Source of the DNA: Syntrophaceae bacterium
GTDB taxonomy: Bacteria > Desulfobacterota > Syntrophia > Syntrophales > PHBD01
Reading direction: 5' to 3'
Assembly: GCA_013177825.1 (NCBI GenBank)
Contig: JABLXX010000001.1
Coordinates: forward strand, 458,936 to 522,935
Length of the DNA stretch: 64,000 nucleotides
A program made the translations under genes and the position numbers. Below the pieces are notes generated by a model. The model saw only the letters and a program-made list of their open reading frames with translations. It ran no database searches and was not told the DNA's origin. Position 1 is the stretch's first letter; every line of letters starts with the position of its first letter. This document shows, piece after piece, positions 25,836 to 34,476 of the stretch.

Positions 25836-27750
25836 CCTTTTCCTTTTCCCGGAGGACCCGGTGGTCTCCCACCCGGATGGTCAGCTTCGCCTGATCGAAG
25901 TATTCCATCAGGGGGATGATGAATTTTCGGGACAGGCCCGTCAGGTCCTTGAAGTCCGTCGGATTCGCCTTTCCGGCTTTCAGGAGGAAGGCCCGGTAGT
26001 CTTCCCGGAGCCGTGCCAGGGCATCCCGGTGAAAGTGCAGGTCCTCGTTTATGCGGACCAGAATGCCTTCCTGGATCAGGACGCCCAGGATCTTGTCGGC
26101 CTCCCGCTTCCGGTCCCGGAACCGCTCCGCGAACTCCCGGACCGTCGGCGGGGCGTAACCCGCCTCCTGGTAGATCTGCAGGATCTCTCCCCGCAGGTCT
26201 TCCTGGCTTCCCTGCCAGTCCACCCGGTGCTCCGCCAGGCGGACCGTGTCCCGCTCCAGGAGCAGCCGGCCGGTTTTTTCCAGGTCCCGGAGCGCCGAGG
26301 CGAACAGTTTCGGCGGGATATACGAGCCCGCGGTGCTTCGCAGCTCCTCCCGTGGGATCCCCTCCTTCAGGGGGTTCTTTTCGTGGTAGACGCGAACGGT
26401 CCGGAGGATCCGCTCCTGGACGTCTTCATGAACGGTCCGGGACACGGCCCGCCACTCTTCGCGGTCCATGAGAATCGCCCGGCGGTCCGTGAACAGCTTC
26501 TCCAGGGTCTTGCGCAGGAGCGTTTCCGGAAGACCCGTGCGGACCACCAGCTCGTTCAGGGCCGTGCCGGCGAATCCCGACCGGTCGAGGATGACCGATA
26601 CACGCTCCGCTTCGTCTCCCGCTGAGAGAATGTCGAAATCACCGAGGGACTTATCACCGTGGGCCTTGTGCTTCCGGGCCAGGGGATCGAGGATCGTTCC
26701 CCCGCCGAGGGTTGTGACGGGGGAGTAGCTGCGGACGACGTAACGGTCCCCCGCCAGGGCCACCACGGGGTTCTCCAGATAGAACTGGACGGGGGCCTGC
26801 CGGCCCGGCGACAGCTCGCTGCCCTCCGGGAGGAGGAGGCGGGCCATTGTCTCGCTGGTTCCCGTGTGAAAGCGGACCAGCGTGCGGTTCTTGAGCTTCT
26901 TTTCCGGGCCGGCCAGGTACTGGAATACCGCGTCGACGCGGCGCGTCGGTTCGATGGTTCCGGGCCGCGCCAGCACTTCGCCCCGCTCGACGGCGTCCCG
27001 GTCGAGTCCCTGCAGGTTGATCGCCGCCCGCTGTCCCGCTTCGGCCGTCGGCATGCTTTCATTGTGAATCTGGATGCCCCGGACCCTGGCCTTCTGCCCG
27101 GGCGGCAGGAGGACCACCTCCTCGCCGACGGCGATCCGGCCTGTGGCGACGGTGCCGGTGACCACCGTCCCGAATCCACGCATCGTGAAAACACGGTCCA
27201 CGGGAAGGCGGAACAGCCCGGCGTCGGTTTCCTCCTCCACCAGCGCGGCGGTATCCTCGATGGCCGCCAGGACGTCCGGGAGCCCTTCCCCCGTCAGCGC
27301 CGAAACGGGAACCACGGGGGAGCCCTCCAGGAAGGTTCCCAGGAGGAACTGGCGGACGTCTTCCGTGACGAGGTCGAGCCAGTCCCGGTCCACCATGTCG
27401 ATTTTTGTGAGGGCCACGAGTCCCCGGCGGATTCCCAGGAAGGTGCAGATGGCCAGGTGCTCCCGCGTCTGGGGCATGACGCCCTCGTCGGCGGCGATGA
27501 CGAGAACGACCAGGTCGATCCCGGCCGCGCCGGCCACCATGTTCCGGATGAAGCGTTCGTGTCCCGGCACGTCCACCACCCCCAGGGTCTGCCCGCTTGC
27601 GGTCTTCAGAAAGGCAAACCCCAGTTCGATGGTGATTCCCCGCAGTTTCTCCTCCTTGAGGCGGTCCGTGTCGATCCCGGTCAGGGCCTTCACCAGGGCC
27701 GTCTTTCCGTGATCCACGTGTCCCGCTGTGCCGACGACGATATGCCTCAT
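25807..27750 (-). CDS. selB: selenocysteine-specific elongation factor SelB
   Basis: A 647-residue translation GTPase. G1 GHVDHGKTALVK, G3 DVPGHE and G4 TKID are intact, followed by translation domains 2 and 3 and a C-terminal series of winged helices (from about residue 380) that bind the SECIS hairpin. It delivers selenocysteinyl-tRNA to UGA codons, so the genome should encode selenoproteins; none is in this window, nor are selA, selD or tRNA-Sec. It leads the operon with fdhD, consistent with selenocysteine-containing formate dehydrogenase. The ATG at 27750 has GGGGAAA upstream. Confidence 0.96.
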   Translation of the reverse strand: MRHIVVGTAGHVDHGKTALVKALTGIDTDRLKEEKLRGITIELGFAFLKTASGQTLGVVDVPGHERFIRNMVAGAAGIDLVVLVIAADEGVMPQTREHLAICTFLGIRRGLVALTKIDMVDRDWLDLVTEDVRQFLLGTFLEGSPVVPVSALTGEGLPDVLAAIEDTAALVEEETDAGLFRLPVDRVFTMRGFGTVVTGTVATGRIAVGEEVVLLPPGQKARVRGIQIHNESMPTAEAGQRAAINLQGLDRDAVERGEVLARPGTIEPTRRVDAVFQYLAGPEKKLKNRTLVRFHTGTSETMARLLLPEGSELSPGRQAPVQFYLENPVVALAGDRYVVRSYSPVTTLGGGTILDPLARKHKAHGDKSLGDFDILSAGDEAERVSVILDRSGFAGTALNELVVRTGLPETLLRKTLEKLFTDRRAILMDREEWRAVSRTVHEDVQERILRTVRVYHEKNPLKEGIPREELRSTAGSYIPPKLFASALRDLEKTGRLLLERDTVRLAEHRVDWQGSQEDLRGEILQIYQEAGYAPPTVREFAERFRDRKREADKILGVLIQEGILVRINEDLHFHRDALARLREDYRAFLLKAGKANPTDFKDLTGLSRKFIIPLMEYFDQAKLTIRVGDHRVLREKEKDDRPQNGTR

Positions 27751-28157
27751 GATTTCCCCATTTGGCGGGCAATCTAACAGAATCGGGGGGGATTCACAAG
27801 GAGCGAAGGAGGCGCCCGAGAACTCCCTGTTTAAGCGGAAACATCCGTTACGATTGGGGAAAATGGTTGCGGGAATCGGTCCGTTCGGGATCTTTCCCTT
27901 TTCTTTCGTTTCTTCAGGTTTGCAATCCCTTCACAGTCGGGACCGGGAACATTGCAAGCTCAAGAACAGGGGTGGGTACAAGACCTTTTGACGCCTGCTG
28001 CCGGGGAACTTGGGATTTTGCGAGAGTGGTCCGCTGCTTTCGATTCGCTGCAGGATTCGGACCCCGTACACTGCGAAGCACCGCCGGCATTGCCGTCGGA
28101 AGCGGCAGCCGCTTCCGATGCAGCCATGTTCCCGGCAACACCCTGTTCGATCCCTGT
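27751..28157. other. 407-base gap, upstream of selB, no gene seen
   Basis: No supported ORF and less GC-rich than its surroundings. It should hold the selB operon promoter near 27760-27850, but I see no convincing -10/-35. The only clear structure is a perfect hairpin, CGGAAGCGG-CAG-CCGCTTCCG at 28097-28117, with no T-tract. I looked for a tRNA-Sec cloverleaf and found none. Confidence 0.5.
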
Positions 28158-28517
28158 TTATTTTGCTTCCTGGGGTGCCGTTGTGTCGGTCTTCTCCTTC
28201 TTTGCTTTTCTCTTTGCCTCTTCGGCTCTCTTCATCCGTTCCTTTTCCTCGGTCAACGCCTTGATGTTCTGGATCTCCCGCTCCTTTTCCTCCCAGTACG
28301 GCCTCTGGCTCTTCCTGAGAGCCTCCTTCTCCGCCGGAGATATTGCCGGCTGCCGGAGTTGGGCCATCGTTCTTTCATACCGGCATGGATTTTCCTGATC
28401 CGTGATGCTCAAAGCCCCCTTTTCGCCGCCGTAGATGGAGATATCGCCGGCATGGACCGGTGTGCCGGCAAGGAGGCACGGGACCGCCATGAAAAGCACA
28501 AACCGAATGATGTTCAT
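28158..28517 (-). CDS. small exported protein of unknown function
   Basis: A 119-residue protein with a signal peptide ending near residue 23 (TPVHAGD). The mature part begins with a short strand segment (ISIYGGEKGALSITDQEN) loosely like DUF4124 domains and then becomes a long charged helix (EKEREIQNIKALTEEKERMKRAEE) likely to be a coiled coil. The ATG at 28517 has AGAGGA upstream; the frame is open further upstream but lacks a start context. It is divergent from ruvX across a 400-base gap. Confidence 0.7.
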   Translation of the reverse strand: MNIIRFVLFMAVPCLLAGTPVHAGDISIYGGEKGALSITDQENPCRYERTMAQLRQPAISPAEKEALRKSQRPYWEEKEREIQNIKALTEEKERMKRAEEAKRKAKKEKTDTTAPQEAK

Positions 28518-28917
28518 ATCGTCCTCTCTGCAACCCAATAAAATGCGGCCTCTTTTGGTTGCGCTCCGAACCCGCCTGGAACCGGAGCGACACCGGATAA
28601 CATGGCAGACGGTCGTCTCGACCGCGCCGGAAGACATTGTGATTCCTCAACTTTTACGGAATTTGGGGCGCCCGATTCCGGATCTTTGTTTACGAACTCG
28701 CATTTGCGGCCATCATGAACCAGTGTGGTGACAACACGCTCTCGTCGGACGGGAAATTTCCAAGTGATATTCGGGAGTGGGTGCAACTCCGACAGCATCA
28801 TGCCTTCCGCTTTTCACTTCGTCAAGAGAAACGGAGTATCGGAGTCGGGGCACTTTTTGATTGAAATCGGGGAAGGGGATTGATAAACATGCCTCCCTTG
28901 AGGCGGTGAGGACCAAT
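28518..28917. other. 400-base divergent intergenic region
   Basis: Lies between the start of the exported-protein gene and ruvX, so it should carry both promoters. It is AT-richer than its neighbours. A 49-codon plus-strand open frame (ATG at 28715) has no ribosome site and was not called. No strong -10/-35 pair, operator palindrome or RNA structure stands out. Confidence 0.4.
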
Positions 28918-29349
28918 ATGCGGATTCTCGGGTTGGATTACGGGGAAAAGCGAATCGGGGTGGCGGTATCCGACGAACTGGGGATCACCGCCCAGGGGCT
29001 GACGGTCCTCGAACGGAAGAACCGCCGGGCCGACATGGAGGCCCTGCGCCGCCTCATCGAGGAGTATGAAGTGGAGAAAATCGTTGTGGGATACCCGGTG
29101 CGGATGGACGGCACGAAGGGGATCCAGTGTGAAAAGGTTGACCGGTTCGCCCGGCGCCTGGAGGAGACCTTCGGACTGCCCGTGCTTCTCCAGGAAGAAC
29201 TCCTGACGACAAAGGAAGCCGAGGAGATCCTCAGAGCCGCGGGAACCGGACGCAAAAAGCGGAAGGCCGTGGTTGACAAGCTCGCCGCCGTTCTCATTCT
29301 CAGATCGTATCTGGACCGCCCGGCCATCTCCTCCGCAGAAGAATCCTGA
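28918..29349 (+). CDS. ruvX: Holliday junction resolvase-like RuvX (YqgF)
   Basis: A 143-residue RNase H-fold nuclease. The conserved N-terminal LGLDYGEKRIGVAVSD carries the catalytic Asp; VEKIVVGYPVRMDGTKG and the C-terminal VDKLAAVLILRSYLD complete the family pattern. RuvX is an essential protein for 16S rRNA processing and has been proposed as a junction resolvase. The ATG at 28918 has GGTGAGGA upstream; the open frame extends 57 bases further without a site. mltG follows 2 bases after the stop, a common pairing. Confidence 0.95.
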   Translation: MRILGLDYGEKRIGVAVSDELGITAQGLTVLERKNRRADMEALRRLIEEYEVEKIVVGYPVRMDGTKGIQCEKVDRFARRLEETFGLPVLLQEELLTTKEAEEILRAAGTGRKKRKAVVDKLAAVLILRSYLDRPAISSAEES

Positions 29350-29351
29350 AG

Positions 29352-30422
29352 ATGACGGCAAAAAAAACCAAGTGGAGGGCTTTCCTGCTCTTCCTGGCGG
29401 GCATCGCATTCCTCCTCCTGACATCCTTCCTCTATTTCAGCTTCAGTCCCGTTGACGACCTGCACGTCACCTCCACGGTGGAGATCCCCAGGGGGACGGG
29501 CTTCGTGGAAATCGTCGATATCCTGGAGAAGACGGGTCTGGTGCAGAACAAGCCCTTCTTTTATGTGCTGGCGGTCCTTAAGCGGTCCAACCGGCAGATC
29601 CGGGCGGGAGAATACGAGCTGGCCAGTTCCATGTCGCCCAACGAGATCATCGGGCGGCTGGTCAGGGGGATGATCAAGGGCTACAAGGTGACGATTCCGG
29701 AAGACTGGTCGCTCCAGGAAATCGCCGACCTGCTGGCGTCTCCCGAATTCCGGCTGGTGGACCGGAAGACCTTCCTCGCAACGGCCCGGGACCGGGAATT
29801 CCTCGATGCCCTGAACATCCGGGGGGCCAGCGCCGAAGGATACCTCTTTCCCAATACGTATATCTTTGACCGCACCATGGGTGCCCGGGAGATCATCAAG
29901 GCGATGGTTCACCAGTTCTGGAAAGCCTTCACGCCGGAGATGAGAAATCGGGCAGAGCAGATGGGGCTGAACGTCCACGAGGCCGTCACCCTGGCCTCCC
30001 TGATCGGAAAAGAGACCGGCCTGAAGAGCGAAAAAAACCTTATTTCGGCGGTATTCCACAACCGGCTCCGCAGGGAGATGAAACTCCAGTGCGACCCCAC
30101 GGCGGTCTATGACCTGGAGCGCTTCAGCGGCGCCGTCAAACGGAGGCATCTCCAGAGGAAATCGCCGTACAACACCTATGTCATTGATGGACTGCCGCCG
30201 GGGCCCATTGCCAATCCCGGGGCCGACTCCCTGCAGGCGGCCCTCCATCCCGCATCATCCGATGTTCTTTACTTCGTGTCGAGGCTGGACGGAAGCCATG
30301 AGTTCTCCAGAAATTACCTGGCGCACAACGAGGCGATCATCAAGTACCGCCGGATCGGAGAAGCAATGAAGGATGCGGAAAAGGCGGCGGCCCAGATGAA
30401 TCAGCCCCGGCCGTACCACTGA
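29352..30422 (+). CDS. mltG: endolytic murein transglycosylase MltG
   Basis: A 356-residue inner-membrane protein with one N-terminal transmembrane helix (residues about 8-30), a LysM-like subdomain and the YceG catalytic domain. The general acid is E221 in ASLIGKETGL, matching E218 of E. coli MltG, with a KSPYNTYVIDGLPPGPIANPG segment downstream. It cleaves nascent glycan strands to set chain length, so it fits next to the division and wall cluster. Start two bases after ruvX. Confidence 0.95.
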   Translation: MTAKKTKWRAFLLFLAGIAFLLLTSFLYFSFSPVDDLHVTSTVEIPRGTGFVEIVDILEKTGLVQNKPFFYVLAVLKRSNRQIRAGEYELASSMSPNEIIGRLVRGMIKGYKVTIPEDWSLQEIADLLASPEFRLVDRKTFLATARDREFLDALNIRGASAEGYLFPNTYIFDRTMGAREIIKAMVHQFWKAFTPEMRNRAEQMGLNVHEAVTLASLIGKETGLKSEKNLISAVFHNRLRREMKLQCDPTAVYDLERFSGAVKRRHLQRKSPYNTYVIDGLPPGPIANPGADSLQAALHPASSDVLYFVSRLDGSHEFSRNYLAHNEAIIKYRRIGEAMKDAEKAAAQMNQPRPYH

Positions 30423-30654
30423 ACCGTCCCTCTTGCTTTTGCCGTCCCAATTCCGCCTGAAATCCCTCCACTTTTCAGCAATCACTTTTTAATTCAACGG
30501 ATTGGGAAGATTGGACCGTTTCGTGAGGAGGTGGAGGATTGCCTTCGGACCAGATGGAAACCGGGGCACCGGACAGCGGTTCCGGTTCCCCGTTCGAGCC
30601 CTGGTCCGGGCGGCGGGAAATGGCCAATTCTTAAAGAGAAAACCGCATTTTTTC

Positions 30655-30684
30655 TTGACAAAGGGAAACCCCCCCCTTTATAGT
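30655..30684 (+). promoter_or_regulatory. sigma70-type promoter of the mraZ (dcw) operon
   Basis: TTGACA at 30655-30660, 18-base spacer containing an 8-C run, then TATAGT at 30679-30684. It is 41 bases before the mraZ start and upstream of the GTGG boxes. A near-consensus promoter for the whole cluster. Confidence 0.75.
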
Positions 30685-30690
30685 CGCCTC

Positions 30691-30714
30691 GTGGAGCGAA
30701 GTGGCTTGTAGTGG
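30691..30714 (+). promoter_or_regulatory. three GTGG direct repeats, candidate MraZ operator
   Basis: GTGG occurs at 30691, 30701 and 30711, exactly 10 bases apart, between the -10 and the mraZ start. The last overlaps the ribosome site. MraZ of E. coli binds TGGGN repeats at the same spacing upstream of its own gene and represses the operon, so autoregulation is a straightforward prediction here. Confidence 0.7.
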
Positions 30715-30724
30715 AGGAGATCCT

Positions 30725-31171
30725 TTGTCTGGATTCCGGGGACAATATTACCACACCATCGACGAGAAGGGGAGAATCATCTTTCCTTCGCGATTCCGGG
30801 ATGTTTTTGCCGAATTTTATGACAACCGCCTCGTGGTCACCAAGTGGGACGGCTACCTGATGGCCTTTCCTTACCAGGAATGGCTGGTCATCGAAGAGAA
30901 GGTCTCCTTTCAGTCCATCCTGCGAAAAGAAGTCCGGGCATTTCAACGGTTTTTCATGTCCGGAGCCATTGACTGCACCCTGGACGGGCAGGGACGGATC
31001 CTGCTTCCCCCCCATATGCGCGAATATGCGGGGCTGGAGAAGGACATCGTCCTGGCGGGCATGCTCAAGAGCATCGAGATCTGGAGCCGGGACCGCTTCG
31101 ATGCGGAGATGAAGCGGGCGGAAGGAAGTCTGGAGGATTGCGGCCGGCACATCGCCGATCTGGGGATTTGA
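30725..31171 (+). CDS. mraZ: transcriptional regulator MraZ
   Basis: A 148-residue protein with two AbrB-like SpoVT-MraZ domains: the first begins [21 protein letters not shown] and the second [20 protein letters not shown], the two repeats of the family. MraZ is the DNA-binding regulator at the head of most dcw clusters. Start is TTG at 30725 with GGAGGAG 5-6 bases upstream; the longer frame runs through the promoter boxes and is not used. rsmH follows 13 bases on. Confidence 0.95.
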   Translation: MSGFRGQYYHTIDEKGRIIFPSRFRDVFAEFYDNRLVVTKWDGYLMAFPYQEWLVIEEKVSFQSILRKEVRAFQRFFMSGAIDCTLDGQGRILLPPHMREYAGLEKDIVLAGMLKSIEIWSRDRFDAEMKRAEGSLEDCGRHIADLGI

Positions 31172-31184
31172 GCCGGGGGACCCC

Positions 31185-32123
31185 ATGGCAGCCTTTCATC
31201 AACCGGTCCTCCTGGAGGAGGTCCTTGCCCTTCTGAACTGCCGTCCCGGCGGAATATACGTGGACGGAACCGTCGGGGGAGGAGGCCATGCCCGGGCCAT
31301 CCTTGAAAGATCCTCCCCCGACGGCCTGATTGTTGGAATCGACCGGGACGACGAGGCCCTTCGGGAGGCGTCGCGCACCCTGTCCCCTTTCGGCAACCGG
31401 GTCGTCCTGGTGAAGGGAAGCTTTGCCGATCTTCGGGATGTCCTCGCAGCCCGGGGGATCGGCCCGGTTCAGGGGATCCTTTTCGATCTGGGGGTATCGA
31501 GCCACCAACTCGACACCCCGGAGCGGGGATTCAGCTTCTCCCTGGAGGGGCCGCTGGACATGCGGATGAACCCCTCGGCCGGCCCCGCGGCCCGGGACCT
31601 GATCCGGAGTGCCGGGGTCGACGAACTGGCCGGCATTTTCAGGGACTTCGGCGAAGAGCGGTTCGCCCGCCGGATCGCCCGCGCCATCGTCGAGCGAAGG
31701 AAGCAGGAACCCATCGAGACCACAGTCGAACTCGCCGCCCTGATCGCTCGGGTCGTTCCGGGAGGCGGCCGGGAAGGGCGGAGGATTCACCCGGCCACGA
31801 GGGTCTTCCAGGCCCTCCGGATTGCCGTGAACCGGGAGCTGGATCAATTGGAACGGGGGCTCCTGGAAGGGATCGAGGCGCTCGCGCCGGGAGGGCGGAT
31901 GGCGGTGATCGCGTTTCACTCCCTGGAGGACCGAATGGTCAAGGAGACCTTCCGTTCCTGGGAGAAGACCTGCACCTGCCCGCCCGGCTTTCCGGTCTGC
32001 ACGTGCCGGGCGGAAGCAAAGGCGAGAGTTCTGACGAGAAAGCCTCTTCGTCCCCGGCCGGAGGAGGCGGATGCCAATCCCAGGGCGAGAAGCGCCAGGC
32101 TCAGGGCGGCGGAAAGGATATGA
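31185..32123 (+). CDS. rsmH: 16S rRNA (cytosine1402-N4)-methyltransferase RsmH
   Basis: A 312-residue SAM-dependent methyltransferase (also MraW). The N-terminal HQPVLLEEVL, the SAM motif DGTVGGGGHA and FDLGVSSHQLD are exact family features; the C-terminal half with AFHSLEDRMVK and the CTCPPGFPVCTC motif is complete. It methylates C1402 in the ribosomal P-site. ATG at 31185; its stop overlaps ftsL (ATGA). Confidence 0.97.
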   Translation: MAAFHQPVLLEEVLALLNCRPGGIYVDGTVGGGGHARAILERSSPDGLIVGIDRDDEALREASRTLSPFGNRVVLVKGSFADLRDVLAARGIGPVQGILFDLGVSSHQLDTPERGFSFSLEGPLDMRMNPSAGPAARDLIRSAGVDELAGIFRDFGEERFARRIARAIVERRKQEPIETTVELAALIARVVPGGGREGRRIHPATRVFQALRIAVNRELDQLERGLLEGIEALAPGGRMAVIAFHSLEDRMVKETFRSWEKTCTCPPGFPVCTCRAEAKARVLTRKPLRPRPEEADANPRARSARLRAAERI

Positions 32124-32446
32124 CGGTGCAGAAGGCGGGCGATTGGGGGACGGCGATTCCGCGGGGAGAAGGAACCTTCTCCTGGTGGCGCTATTCCGCC
32201 TTCATCGTCGTGGCCTTCGTGCTGATGGGCATGCTGACCCTCTATGTCTGGTCCCATGTCCGCATGACCCAGCTGGAATACAGGACGGCCGCGGAGCTGA
32301 ACCGCAAGGAGCAGCTGCTGGACGAGCAACGGAAGCTGAAGATGGAAGTCGCCACGCTCAAATCCCGGAAGCGCATCGAGGCGATCGCCCGGGACACCTT
32401 GAATATGACCTTTCCCGAACAGGATCAGGTCATCATCGTGAAGTGA
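32120..32446 (+). CDS. ftsL: cell division protein FtsL
   Basis: A 108-residue bitopic protein: short cytoplasmic N-terminus, one transmembrane helix (about residues 24-44) and a periplasmic coiled coil (RKEQLLDEQRKLKMEVATL) ending in IEAIARDTLNMTFPEQDQ. FtsL forms the trimer with FtsB and FtsQ that activates FtsWI. ATG at 32120 overlaps the rsmH TGA. Sequence is poorly conserved, so the identification rests on topology and position between rsmH and ftsI. Confidence 0.9.
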   Translation: MTVQKAGDWGTAIPRGEGTFSWWRYSAFIVVAFVLMGMLTLYVWSHVRMTQLEYRTAAELNRKEQLLDEQRKLKMEVATLKSRKRIEAIARDTLNMTFPEQDQVIIVK

Positions 32447-32462
32447 CGGGAGAGAGACGCCC

Positions 32463-34466
32463 ATGAACAGGGAATCCTCCAAATGGCTGCGTTTCCGGCT
32501 GGCAACGCTCCTGTGCTTCTTCCTGATCCTGTTCGTCGCCCTGATCTCCCGGGCGATCCAGCTGCAGATCCTCTCCGGCAAGACGCTCAAGAAAATGGCC
32601 GACCGGCAGCACATCCAGCCGGTTCTCCTTCAGCCCGAGCGAGGGATTATCTTCGATCGCAACGGAGAAAAACTGGCCGCCAGCATCCAGGTCGATTCCG
32701 TATGTGCCGATCCTGCCCGGATTGCCGATCCGGAGGATGCCGCCCGGAAGCTTGCGCCGATTCTCCGGACGGACCCGGAGGTCATCCGGAGGAAACTCGC
32801 CGTCCGCAAACGGTTTATCTGGATCGCCCGGCGGATTCCCGAGGAGCGGGCGGAAGCCCTGGATAAGCTGAAAATCGAGGGCATCTTTCTGGTGAAGGAG
32901 GCCAAGCGGATCTACCCCAACGGAGAGCTCGCGGCGGCCGTGATCGGGTTCGTGGGTCTCGACGCCGACGGGCTCGAAGGCCTTGAGATGCGGTACAACG
33001 ACGATCTCAAGGGAACTCCCGAGAAACTCGCCTGGTTCCGCGACGCAAAAGGAAAGAAAATTTACGCCCGCGTGGAGGATGCGGAGGCGAAAAAGCCGGA
33101 GGACAATTACAACCTGGTCCTGACCATCGATTCGCGGATCCAGTACCTGGTGGAATCGAAGCTCAAGGAGGCGGTGCAGGCCAAGGGCGCCCGGGGTGGC
33201 TTCGCGATGGTGATGGATCCGAAGACGGGTGAGATCCTGGCCATGGCCAACGAGCCCGGCTTCGACCCGAACACCCCGAAGGACACGGCGGACAAGGGGC
33301 GGAACCGGGCCATCACGGACGTCTTCGACCCGGGATCCACCTTCAAGCCGTTTCTCGCCGCAGCGGCCCTGGAGGAGAAGGCGGTCAGCGAATCGACACG
33401 CCTGAATTGCGAAAACGGCGCCTACAAGGTCAACGACAGGGTCTTTCACGAAGCAAACCGGAAGAAGTACGGGGCGCTCACGTTCGGGGAGGTCATCAAG
33501 TACTCCAGCAACATCGGTTGTGTAAAAACGGCGGAACGGCTCGGCAAGGACAAATTCTACGAATACATCACCAAGTTCGGTTTCGGCGCCCGGACGGGAG
33601 TCGACCTGCCCGGCGAATCCCGGGGCCTGCTCCGCCCCGTCCGGAACTGGACGCGGGTCGACATGTCCACCGTCGCCTTCGGCCAGGGAATTTCCGTGAC
33701 AGCCCTCCAGCTTATTACGGCGCTCTCGGCGATCGCCAACGACGGCGTCCTGATGAAGCCCCTCATTGTCCGGGCCGTTGTGGACAAGCAGGGAAAGATC
33801 GTCCGGGGCAACACCCCGACGACGGTCCGGCGGGTTGTCTCCCCGCAGACGGCGAAGCGCCTGGCCCGGATCATGACATCCGTCGTGCAGGACGACGACG
33901 GAACCGGCAAGAAGGCCCGGATCGCCAACATCAACGTCGCCGGCAAGACAGGGACATCCCAGAAATTCGACGCAGGCCGCCGGGCATACTCATCGGAACG
34001 GGTCCGGACGTCCTTCATGGGTTTCTTCCCGGCGGAGAATCCGCAGATCACCATGATGATCGTCCTGGACGAGCCGAAGATCGACAAGTGGGGCGGCGTA
34101 GCCTCGGCGCCGGTATTCAGCGGTATCGGCGAACAGATCCTGAACTGCATCAAGACGGACCTCCGCGAGCGCACGCCTGCTCCTCCGCCGCGGGAGATCG
34201 AACCGCTCCTGCCGGAGAAGGGGGTGAAGCTGGTCTCCGCCCCGACACTCCTCCTGAACGGTGCACGACCGGAGAGTGAAGAGAATGAGGCGTTGATGCC
34301 CGATTTCCGGGGCATGACGATGCGGGAGGCGCTCAAGCGGGCCAGGGAAAAGGGGATCGAGCTGAACATGTCCGGCAACGGGTGGGCGGTCAGTCAGGCT
34401 CCCCAGCCGGGGACCGCTTTGAAGGAGCGCCGCCTCTGCAGCGTATCCTTCAGTACAGGCCAGTGA
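32463..34466 (+). CDS. ftsI: peptidoglycan D,D-transpeptidase FtsI (PBP3) with one PASTA domain
   Basis: A 667-residue class B penicillin-binding protein: N-terminal anchor (about residues 12-35), dimerisation domain, transpeptidase domain. The active-site nucleophile is S292 in DPGSTFKPF (SxxK), with SSN in KYSSNIGC and KTG in AGKTGTS. A C-terminal PASTA-type domain (VMPDF-like ALMPDFRGMTMREALKRA) ends the protein, as in many Gram-positive and deltaproteobacterial homologues, and may bind muropeptide or lipid II. It works with FtsW at the septum. Start ATG 16 bases after ftsL. Confidence 0.96.
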   Translation: MNRESSKWLRFRLATLLCFFLILFVALISRAIQLQILSGKTLKKMADRQHIQPVLLQPERGIIFDRNGEKLAASIQVDSVCADPARIADPEDAARKLAPILRTDPEVIRRKLAVRKRFIWIARRIPEERAEALDKLKIEGIFLVKEAKRIYPNGELAAAVIGFVGLDADGLEGLEMRYNDDLKGTPEKLAWFRDAKGKKIYARVEDAEAKKPEDNYNLVLTIDSRIQYLVESKLKEAVQAKGARGGFAMVMDPKTGEILAMANEPGFDPNTPKDTADKGRNRAITDVFDPGSTFKPFLAAAALEEKAVSESTRLNCENGAYKVNDRVFHEANRKKYGALTFGEVIKYSSNIGCVKTAERLGKDKFYEYITKFGFGARTGVDLPGESRGLLRPVRNWTRVDMSTVAFGQGISVTALQLITALSAIANDGVLMKPLIVRAVVDKQGKIVRGNTPTTVRRVVSPQTAKRLARIMTSVVQDDDGTGKKARIANINVAGKTGTSQKFDAGRRAYSSERVRTSFMGFFPAENPQITMMIVLDEPKIDKWGGVASAPVFSGIGEQILNCIKTDLRERTPAPPPREIEPLLPEKGVKLVSAPTLLLNGARPESEENEALMPDFRGMTMREALKRAREKGIELNMSGNGWAVSQAPQPGTALKERRLCSVSFSTGQ

Positions 34467-34476
34467 AGGTGGGCGG

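Noticed and set aside
27760-28150. Possible tRNA-Sec near selB.
   Set aside because: No acceptor stem, TCA anticodon loop or T-loop sequence could be found; the GC-rich hairpin at 28097 is unrelated.
28715-28864. A 49-codon plus-strand frame upstream of ruvX.
   Set aside because: No ribosome site, no pattern in the product, and it lies in a lower-GC intergenic region.
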